DNA of 64,000 nucleotides, from positions 166,035,509 to 166,099,508 of the forward strand of contig OX235262.1 in the NCBI GenBank assembly GCA_944472135.2, read 5' to 3'. This DNA is from Trichobilharzia regenti. Its lineage: Eukaryota; Platyhelminthes; Trematoda; Strigeidida; Schistosomatidae. This document shows, one piece after another, positions 55,322 to 64,000 of this stretch. The position numbers and the translations under genes are program-made. Within the stretch, counting starts at the first letter, position 1, and each line of letters starts with the position of its first letter. The notes under the pieces were generated by a model. That model worked only from the letters and a program-made list of their open reading frames with translations. It searched no databases and was not told the DNA's origin.

Positions 55322-55600
55322 TTGATGGTCACACGCACACCAGGTTCTCCATATACTGACTTAGTAAATCAGTTCCCTGACCTTCTACAACCCCCTTTCC
55401 GAGCAACAGAACTAAAGCACCACGTGGTTCATCACATTAAAACCACTGGACCACCAGTTTTTGCACGTCCTCGACGCCTTGATCCACATCGATTTAAAAT
55501 CGCAAAAACAGAGTTCAATAAAATGTTAGAGCTCGGCATTATTCGACCATCCAACAGCTCTTGGTCTTCACCGCTGCACATGGTACCCAACGCGAAAACC
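55322..55600 (+). pseudogene. Gypsy reverse transcriptase, N-terminal stub
   Basis: In frame with gag and protease. It reads HHIKTTGPPVFARPRRLDPH, EFNKMLELGIIRPSNSSWSS and PLHMVPNA, the standard start of Ty3/gypsy RT, then runs into foreign sequence at about 55595. Confidence 0.85.
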
Positions 55601-55795
55601 AGAACGCCGATTGGCGACTCAAGAATCCTTCATTCTTACGCCAACATATAACCAACAGTAATGTTATAACACAAGGTCTAAGAATAAATGTTATAACAGT
55701 AAATCACGGTAATACATCTGATAGTTTTTAATCTTACTCTGGACAGCGAACGATGAGACGATGACTGGTGAGTTGATGACCCGCGAAAAATATGG
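55593..55795 (-). repeat. Partial extra LTR of the BEL-like element
   Basis: It aligns with the distal two-thirds of the LTR at 55796-56152 (CCGATTGG, CCAACATATAA, AAGGTCT, CAGCGAACGATGAGACGATGACT, GCGAAAA) but is clearly more diverged. It directly abuts that LTR and forms the junction with the gypsy RT. Confidence 0.75.
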
Positions 55796-56152
55796 TGTCA
55801 GACACGTCTCATAAACCGTTAATGCCCAGCTCTTGCCACGCTCGGGCTCACGTTGTTCCTCAAAGCTTCTCAGAAACGCTTAGTAATAACGGACGAAAAA
55901 ACCAAAACACCAATTGGCCACTCGAGAATTCTTTATTGTAACACCAACATATGAACAACGTTACAACTAAGGTCTGTAAACAAATATTACAATAATAAAT
56001 CATTGTATTACTTCTGACGATGTTTCACTCTTCTTTCTGAACAGCGACCGATGAGACGATGACTGTCGTATTGATGCCTCCGCGAAAATTGGGGAAGTTG
56101 CTTTTAAGCAAACAACCAAGAATTGATCGTTCAATCTTCAACTCCATTGACA
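55796..56152 (-). repeat. BEL-like LTR (3' copy in element orientation)
   Basis: It shares CACGTCTCATAAACCGTTAA and CAACCAAGAATTGATCGTTC with the copy at 59205. Confidence 0.85.
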
Positions 56153-57515
56153 CTCCCCGGCAAAAAAGGGATCCAACCCTTTTTTCCTTCACGACCAATG
56201 CACGTTGACTTGGATGCCATTGCGAGAACCTGGGTCACACGGACAGAGCTGAAATGGAAAACAAACAGAAAAGCCAACACACCACAAGCATACCCACAGC
56301 ACAATCTCACACATCAATGACGACCTGCGCCTCCAGACAGAGACCTCCTCTTGACATCTTGCAACATAATCGCCACTTACTAGAATGACTCTTGCAGAAT
56401 GCAACGTGACCATAGCACCAACTCATGATACTCTACGCACATCGTCTTATCTACTCACTACCAATTACCACTGAAATGGCTTGTCACTCATTCCGCCTCA
56501 GTTCTAGTAGCGGTGACGCATGCGAGCCTCAGTCGTTTACACTCTTTCTCCCCGGCGTGTCGGACCGCAGCTAACATTTATCTCCGTGTGCATTTCATTC
56601 TCAGCAATAGCCTCTCCGGCGTATACGACCCATCTGCTGTCCTTAACATCAATCAATTCATTCACGGATGTAGAAGAGTGGACACAACTTCAGAAGTAAG
56701 CACGACGAAAATTTTATCAAAATTATGTAATAACAACGAGGTACGAAAACAACGAGTAAACACAATGAATCCAAAATACACCAATTGATATGACACACCA
56801 CACGTATATACAAACAGTACACACAAACTCGCAGATCGTGTCTCGATGGAATTCCTTTGAAGAATCGCAGGACTTACACCAGTACGCCTACAAACCTTCA
56901 CAGGTTGACCATTGTAAGTTGTGGAATGTCCGGACACAAACAGAATTACCAACAGCTAGATGACAGATGATATCAATTCAGTATATACAATATGAACATA
57001 TGTACAAGATCATACACCAAGCACATTGGACTGCTCATTGATGCGCTACCCTTTGAAGAACTGTAGGACTTACAGCAGTACGCCTACAACCCTTCTCAGG
57101 TTGACGCCCTAGGTTGGAAAATCGTCGCAGAGTTCATTTGCTGACTTCCTTCTATGAGCTAAATCCTCAAATCTGAACGGCAACACGCCCATGTCATTGT
57201 ATCGTAGAATATAGATGACGAACAAACACACGGCATATCTCATCAACCAAGTGTAGAAACAGAGTAATTTACACCAAAGATAATAGCATTCAATTAGTAA
57301 CTTGAAACTAGAAATGCCTTTATTCATGCAAGTCAATTTAACAATTACTCTCTCGTTTACACTTGGCTTATTCTCACTAAACTGAACAATATCTTTCGTC
57401 TTTTCAAACGCACCAATACTATCATAGTCATTGCAGAAGATACTTGAGTTGATGGGCATCTGTTTCATTGTGGATGACAACACCAACGATGACTGAGTGA
57501 CACAAGGTGATGAAC
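56153..57515. other. Non-gag interior of the BEL-like element
   Basis: There is no recognisable pol. A duplicated block (GGACTTACACCAGTACGCCT at about 56870 and GGACTTACAGCAGTACGCCT at about 57065) spans about 60 bases. A 125-codon minus-strand frame at 57486-57109 is unassigned. Confidence 0.5.
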
Positions 57516-58247
57516 TTAGTGGTGGATCAGAAGCTGTTCTTTTCGGCTTTCAGATAGTTGTCCAACTGCAAGATTACCACCACTGCTGTCTTTCACTACT
57601 AGTTCGGGTTTAGCACTATCATCTGATGATAGGTGGGCTACACGCTGATCAATTACACTGACTGTCTCACAAGTATGCACACCTTCTGGAACTGCATCTG
57701 CGTTCAATTCTACTTCACGTTGTAGTTGTACAGAACCTTTATTTAACTTAGCAGTAGTAGGCATATCCCTCATCTCATAATGATCAACCAAAGACAACTG
57801 TGAAGTATCATGATCATTATCACGAATATTCACTTTACCGTCAACTTCATCATTTTCAAACTCTTTAATAACAGAAGTAGACAATTTTGGTTCCTCCTCA
57901 CAAATCATTAAAGGTTTTATAACTTCACTCTGACTAGTTATACTTTGTAAACTTGTGGAGTCAGAACTCCACTCTGAAGCAGTAACTCTATTCTGTGACA
58001 CTCTATTCAACAACGGCTTACCAGTTGCAACTACAGACTTCTTCACAACACCGTTATCGTCACACAATTCGGAGTCAGACCTGGAGTTTACATTTAGCTT
58101 ATCACTGAACTTGCTCACTGGTTCACAGTTCACTTCTGTATGCACCTCTTGCACACGTGTAAAACAACCGTGTTTGTCTTGCATCTTGTAACTTATCTGT
58201 TGAGGATGTACTACGAAACCTGTTACACTCACTAGGTCTATATGCAT
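57516..58247 (-). pseudogene. BEL/Pao gag, C-terminal part in shifted frame
   Basis: It reads KHGCFTRVQEVHTEVNC (58175-58125), which fits a CX2CX4HX4C zinc knuckle with the second Cys changed to Arg. An acidic, Ser-rich tail of about 200 residues follows. Confidence 0.65.
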
Positions 58248-59154
58248 TACTAGACATCATGGAGTCTTCTCGATATCCACCTCTCTGAGGCCTACTCGTC
58301 ATCAATGATTGCATTTTGATCTCAGACTGCTCTATTCTAGGGGTGAGATGTAATAGACTGGCGAACTTGCTCATAGATTGATTGACACTAGTATTTACCA
58401 GTTTCAGGATATCATCAAACTTTGGCTCGATACCCTCATCCTCCATACGGGAGCTTATCTTCACCCACTTCCTTTGCAGTCGAGTAGGTAGACGTCTTGC
58501 TATTACTTCTAGTATAAAACTCGAGTTGAGGTCACTCATGCGATTCATCGAAATCATTCCATTCTTGTAAATTAGCAAATTATCTAAAAACTCAGTGAGT
58601 GCCTGGGAGTCATCCTGTAATTGACCACCATTACCCTTAACAGCCTCGAATAATTTCCCTGCAATCATCGAAGGTCTTCCAAACCTTTGACGTAATATGC
58701 TCATAGCCTCATCGTAGCCCTCTTTTGGCTTCATAAACTTACAGCACTGTATAGCTCTTGCAGCATCTCCAGTGCAATATCTCATCAAATACATTAACTT
58801 CAATTCATCATTTAATAAAAAACCACTCAACATGATCTCAAACTCCTTTACAAATTGTAAATAATCAGCCGGGTTTCCATCAAAACACCGTGGTTCAAAT
58901 TTAGGGAGTTTGATGTTCCTATTATCCCTGAACGGCGAAACAGTAACATCAACCATGTCATGCTTAACATCAGACACATCGTTACAATTAACAGACAAGT
59001 CACCATGACTTACTTTCCTGTTTGCATCCAAGACACTCTGTCCCTTCTTTGACCCAGGCATTGTTGAACTTGACCCAATTCCAAAAAGTTCCAGATATTG
59101 CTTGTTCAAAGAGGACTTGACCGGCACCAGGAAAAATGAACGGCGACTATCCAA
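58123..59154 (-). pseudogene. BEL/Pao gag, capsid part
   Basis: The 343-codon frame has the Pao-type capsid domain: IKLPKFEPRCFDGNPADYLQ, FVKEFEIML, LKLMYLMRYCTGDAARAI and ILRQRFGRP, about residues 80-210. Its end (after about residue 300) is out of frame; the continuation is in the frame of the next entry. Confidence 0.85.
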
Positions 59155-59204
59155 ACTTTCACCAACTGTTTGAATCCGCCAGATCTGTTTCTATCGTCAG
59201 AAAC

Positions 59205-59562
59205 TGTCAGTCACGTCTCATAAACCGTTAATGCCCAGCTCTCGCTACGCTCGGGCCCACGCTGTTCTTCGAAGATTTCAGAAACGCTTAGTTATAACGG
59301 ACGAAAAAACCAAAACACCGATCTGCCGTTTGATATTTCTTTATTGTTACACCAACATATAAAAGGAATAAGCGAACTAAGGTCTGAAAACAAATATTAC
59401 AATAATAAATCATTGTATTACTTCTGACGATGTTTCACTCTTCTTTCTGAACAGCGACCGATGAGACGATGACTGTCGTATTGATGCCTCCGCGAAAATT
59501 GGGGAAGTTGATTTTAAGCAAACAACCAAGAATTGATCGTTCAATCTTCAACTCCATTGACA
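59205..59562 (-). repeat. BEL-like LTR (5' copy in element orientation)
   Basis: Nearly the same as the left LTR over 59360-59562, with more changes at 59305-59370. Confidence 0.85.
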
Positions 59563-60165
59563 ACACCTTTTATATACTTCTACACTGTCTGCCGGTTTTC
59601 TTGTGTCTTCTTGTCTTTTCAAACATACTGCTTTCAACTAAGGTACTGATACAGCGCCGCTATTCTCCACTTATTCGTGATATTGCTAGCTCATCTGGTA
59701 AATAACGGGACCACCTATATTATAAAATCTGCTGACAAGTTCAAAGTCGGTCTCATAAACAACTGGAAATGTCACAAATATGGTGTAATTACGGGTGAAT
59801 TTGAAGTTTTATAGACTTTGAAGCACTTTGTTAATCATTTGCTGATAATTATTGTTTATCCTGCGTCTGTTATGTATCACGTCAGCACCTGTATAGAAAT
59901 GCTACTTACCTTGCTCAACTAACGCAATCATGTATAATTCCCGCGTGATATTGACATGCCGTATTTTTTTCAATGACACATTAGATTCGACGCTATATCT
60001 ATTTCCTTATTTGTACACTTCATTTTAAATGTTTCTCTAACATTTACCAGTTTTCAACTTGTTTATAGATTAACAAATCATATTATATATTCTGTAAGTT
60101 TTGATAAGTGTACGTATGTTCATGCCTGTAAAAATGGATGGTTTCTGTTCCAGAAATAAAAATAT
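59563..60165. other. Spacer, nothing recognised
   Basis: AT-rich DNA between the BEL-like LTR and the first CR1-like LINE. Confidence 0.4.
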
Positions 60166-61590
60166 TCCAGAATACCGTCTTTAAGCTATCTCTCCTAAAT
60201 AAAGTGTTACCGCGGGTATGGAAAGATGACATATTAACCCCTATCCACTAAGGAGGATCAAGAAAAAGCCCTTCAAACTGCAGTCCTATTAGCCTCACCA
60301 GCACCTTAATCAAGATACTGGAAATAATCATCAAGAAGAATATTATGGCATATCTGAGAACAACAACTTGTTATCCAGAGCACAGGACGGCTTCCGAGGA
60401 AACCTTTCATGCCTGTCAAATCTTCCCACTGGAAGAGAAAGCTGGGCCAGTTCAAGGGAAAACAGAAGACCCGCTGATGTTGTCTTCTTAGCAGGACCTT
60501 CGATAGTGTTCCTCACAAAGGACTGATCATGAAGTCGGGAAGTCTTGGTATCAAAGGCAGCTTACTATGCTGGATTAAGGAATTCCTCATCGATAGGAAG
60601 CGTAGGGTAAGGATCAACTAAAAACTCTCCTCCTGTACAACAGTGCGTAAAGGAGTGCAACAAGACACGGTTGTTGGGCCTCTCTTATATATTTTGTACA
60701 TCAGTGGGTTACCTATGCTCGCGGATTCTTCTTTAATCCTAAACAGAGATTAATTAAAAATTTGGAGAGAGGTGAAAAGTGACAGTTATACGCTCACGGT
60801 GCAAGAAGACCTCAACAAATTGTTAGTGTTCCGAGAATGGACGATAGTTGTCGCTGTAACGAAATGTGAAACCATGATCATCGGACCCGTAAACATCAGC
60901 CCAAAGAACTAGAGGAGATAAAACTTCCATCAGTTAGGACTCATTCGTATTTACGTGTCTCAGTAAGTCACGACCTAAAAACTATAGCACAATGTCGTGC
61001 GGTGGCTGCACCTAGTTTCGGATCCTCGTAGGCAATCCGCAGAGCCTTTAATAGAACCACCAGAGATGTGTTCATCTCCTTATGTACATCTCTAGTGAGG
61101 TCAAGATTAGAAAACTGTATCCAGACAGCCAGTCCTCGTCTTGAAAGGGGCGAAAATATTCTAGAAAGGGTTCAGAGGCAACATTTATGATTCCTGGCTT
61201 GACTAATTTATCATTCGAGGAAAGACAGGACAGTTTAAATCGCTTAACCCTAGCGTACTGTAGGCAGAGGGACCTCATTACAATGGTAAAAATTCCAAAT
61301 AATGACTACGGACCTGACCTATTCCCACTCTTTCTTCCGACCAGGTCGGAACATTTTGGAGTACATTACAGGAGGGCTCAGAAGCCAAGGAGAAACGATG
61401 TTGCTGTGGAATACCGGTTTTCACACTGGGTCATAAATTCCTCGAACAAACTCCCAGAAGAAGTGGCGTCTGAAACCTCAACTGATCACTAAAGAAGGGT
61501 TTAAACAAGCACTGAAATTTACGAGAAGTATTAATATAGGCTCCAAGCTTACAATCCTCATCCAACAAATCTGAGTCTGAAATCTGTATT
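60165..61590 (+). pseudogene. CR1-like LINE fragment: RT C-terminal half and 3' end
   Basis: Broken frames read VLPRVWKDDILTPI, PISLTSTLIKILEIIIKKNI (RT palm), then AIRRAFNRTTRDVFISLCTS, LVRSRLENCIQTASPRLERG and ENILERVQRQ, the CR1-type C-terminal domain. 61187-61492 continues with LTNLSFEERQDSLNRLTLAY. Many stops. Confidence 0.8.
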
Positions 61591-61689
61591 CCAGAGACAG
61601 TGCTGAGTATTTTTGCTTGGACTACTGCTATTTGAGTTGACTAGAGTTTTTTTATCTAAGCTGAGACCTTTCAAGCTATTACATTTCTG

Positions 61690-64000
61690 CCTATTATCGA
61701 TTTTAACACTCTAATGAAGTAGGCGAACTCGGAAACCTTCAGTCACTCCTAGACCTTAAAATAATCATTGTCACTGAAACCTGGTCAACCCTCATTATCT
61801 CCGACAACGAAATCAGTATAGGTGGTGTGGTTCTGATCAGGAGAGACGGGGATAATAAGGAAGGGAGGAGTAGCCATATACTTTGACAAGCAACTTAAAT
61901 GTGTACGTGCAACGGATCCACCACTTGTTGAACCTCTAGACTCCATATGGTGTCATTCCACCGTAGGCCACACCAGGCACTTACTGAGTGGGATCTATCG
62001 ATCACCTACCTGTGGGGCAGAGCACAACCATCTACTGCTCAGCACTATCACAGGGATACGGGACTGGCTATGACCAAACCGCTATAGCTGGAGATTTCAG
62101 TGTCCCATCACTGAATCTTGGCTCGCGGTGTGCTCATGGAAAATTAGGTCGAAATCTACTGCGGTCCATTCGAAATACGGGACTGACTTAGAACGTTGGG
62201 GACTACACTAGGTGGGGTCCTAGTGGAAAGTTATCGAAACTAGGTTACATTCTAACTAGTGACCAACCACCCGTCAAAATGGTCCAGATCATGACTCTTC
62301 TAGGAAGTAGTGATCATGCAGTCACAGGATTCCATCATGTTCTCCGTGATCACTTGCAGTGAGACGTTACGCGCCCATGTCTGTGCTATAGCAAGGCGGA
62401 CTAAGCTGAAATGCGGAGGCTTTTGTTCGACACAGAATGGTCCTTAGCGTGGGATGAGTTATCTACGGATGAACACTGGGAAGTGGTGCGAGAGGTTATT
62501 CACACAAAAATTTCGAATACCGTCCCTTTGGTCACAGCATAGCCCAAAAAATAGTCAACATGGCTGAAGAGAGGTATGCAACACATTCTGCAAGCAAGGT
62601 GGAAGACTTGGATAGCGTGGCGAGGATCCGACAGTCAGATCGAACACGACGCATACCTGGAATTCAGGAACCGGCGCAAAGTGATCGTCAAGAGTGACAG
62701 GAGGTCACTCCAGGCTAGCGCTGCCAAAATACTCCCACTAAACCCCGTAAACCTGTATCGATTCATGCCGGTGGGAAAACCAACTAACCGGGGGGCAGGC
62801 ACCTAAGCAGAATCTAACTTTCAATGCCTCACTTGTCTGGGCATGGCTGATACATTCAACTTGGCCTTTGCCACACAGCTCATCAGCGATGTGGGTATAG
62901 GTGGTATGGATTAAAAAGGCGGCACCACCATTTCACCTGGGGAAAACCTAGTGGCTGCTGTGCAGAAAAACCAGGCAATAGTATTAAGGAAGCTACAGAG
63001 ACTCGCACCTTGGAAGTCCCCAGCTTGTGACAACATCAGGCCATCTGTCCTGAAACAGTACACCGAAGCTCTCTGTAGGCCCTGATACAACTTGTTCCAA
63101 CGCTCGACGAATTCAGGGAAATCTCAAAGGGAGTGGAAAAGAACCGTCCTTTCTCCGATCTTCAAGGGGAGGGATAGGCGAAGCGCCACTAGTTGTAGAC
63201 CAGTAGCTCTACTCCCAGTGGCATCAAAAGTACTGGAAACTATTATTGACCATCACATCGGGGAGTACCTTGATAAGGCCTATGTACTCCATAAGGCCCA
63301 ACTCGGTTCCAAGAAAGGCAGATCCTGTGTAACAAACCTACTAACAGCTTGGACGATCGGACATCATGCTGGGACATGAATGTCTTGGTCCATATGGTCT
63401 TCCTAGACTTTGACAGGGCATTTAACACAGTTCAACACAAAATAAGTCAGGCAGGTATAGGTAAGCCACTTCTGTCATGGTTGAAGGACTAGCTAGCTGA
63501 AAGGAAATTTCGCATCAAGGTCAGTGAAGCCCGGTAATCTTGGCTCGGCTCGTCATCAGGAGTGTTGAAGGGTTTTATCCTAGGACCCCTGATGTCTTTG
63601 ACTTTTACCAGTCACCCACCATGTTGTCTAAGCTGACCGTATCTTCCTTACGCCGATGACGTAAACATAAGGAGAGGAATAAAGTGTCCGAAGGACTCAG
63701 ACAGGTCGCAGACAGATCTAAAGCGTCTGGAAGACTGAGTGGTAGCTAATGGTATGACTTTCAACCTGAAAAAGTGCAAAGCAGTGAAATTATGCATCTG
63801 AAGGCTGCAGAAGGCAAATTACACTCTGTGCAATAAAAACTTGTCCTGCACAACGTCGGAGCACAACTCAGGTCTAGTTCCGAGGGAAAAATAGGCAAAA
63901 TAGTAAATTATACGTGGGACCTTCCGAGGGCATATGTGGTCAAGCGCTTTACACATAGACAATGAGGTGCACTCACTCTTGAGCTGTTTCTAAGGTGGTA
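61690..64000 (+). pseudogene. CR1-like LINE fragment: endonuclease and RT, runs off right edge
   Basis: 61740-61860 reads LGNLQSLLDLKIIIVTETWS (endonuclease start). 61988-62190 has GIYRSP-type and DFSVPSL remnants. 63020-63380 reads SPACDNIRPSVLKQY, REWKRTVLSPIFKGRDRRSA and CRPVALLPVASKVLETIID, with the RT palm beyond (FLDFDRAFNT type). Stops and shifts are frequent. Confidence 0.8.

Larger units (their letters stand above)
53509..55600 (+). mobile_element. CsRn1-like Ty3/gypsy retrotransposon, 3'-truncated
   Basis: Order: putative LTR 53509-53696 (TGTTGAAT...GCTACA), primer-binding site, repeat-rich leader, gag, protease, start of RT. The element stops at about 55595, inside RT, where LTR sequence of a BEL-type element begins. 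RNase H, integrase and the 3' LTR are missing, so the LTR limits cannot be checked by comparison. Confidence 0.8.
55796..59562 (-). mobile_element. BEL/Pao-like LTR element, pol-less
   Basis: Two LTRs (55796-56152 and 59205-59562, about 357 bases each) start TGTCA and end TGACA and match closely over most of their length. The internal part of about 3 kb encodes only gag on the minus strand; no RT or integrase is recognisable. Confidence 0.82.

Noticed and set aside
1..64000. CRISPR arrays, operons, bacterial regulatory sites
   Set aside because: The sequence is eukaryotic with introns and retroelements; no regular spacer-repeat array is present.

Overview
The window is AT-rich, repeat-dense animal DNA that looks like a schistosome (blood fluke, trematode) genome; I cannot name the species. 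The evidence is the combination of tRNA-headed SINEs carrying hammerhead-ribozyme motifs (the S-alpha type known from Schistosoma), RTE- and CR1-type LINEs, Penelope-like elements with GIY-YIG endonucleases, and CsRn1-type and BEL/Pao-type LTR elements. There are no prokaryotic features.

One host gene can be supported. It lies on the minus strand and spans about 6.4-53.3 kb as 16 short exons separated by large introns. Read in order, the exons encode an R3H domain, a DEAH-type helicase core, an ankyrin-repeat insert inside the helicase, and the helicase C-terminal lobe as far as motif VI. This order is diagnostic of the YTHDC2/Bgcn family. All exon junctions have GT-AG sites, and reading phase carries through all 16 exons apart from one apparent single-base shift in exon 6. 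The 5' first exon(s) were not found. The 3' end (rest of helicase, HA2, OB and any YTH domain) lies beyond the left edge. Several helicase motifs are altered (motif II DEIE, motif III NTH, motif VI T for G), while Walker A is intact.

The introns are packed with mobile elements. At 1.3-4.8 kb there is an RTE-clade LINE with an unbroken 1,021-codon endonuclease-RT frame. A second, older RTE-like family is present as about 11 fragments (largest 27.4-29.1 kb; three head-to-tail at 45.7-47.7 kb). Penelope-like elements occur in two families, and 16.6-17.3, 21.2, 25.5-26.4, 31.6-32.5, 33.1-33.7, 40.2-41.4 and 44.0-44.7 kb carry recognisable coding pieces. Two related solo-LTR-like units of about 330 bp lie at 34.9 and 37.1 kb. 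Three tRNA-headed SINE groups are scattered through; one shares its 3' end with the RTE LINE, and two carry hammerhead-like cores. A foldback element with arms of about 115 bp sits at 13.0-13.7 kb.

The right end (53.5-64 kb) is retroelement-only: a CsRn1-like Ty3/gypsy element (LTR, primer-binding site, tandem-repeat leader, gag-protease-start of RT, with in-frame stops) is cut off by a BEL/Pao-like element that keeps two nearly equal LTRs and gag but no recognisable pol. Two decayed CR1-like LINEs follow, the second running off the right edge.
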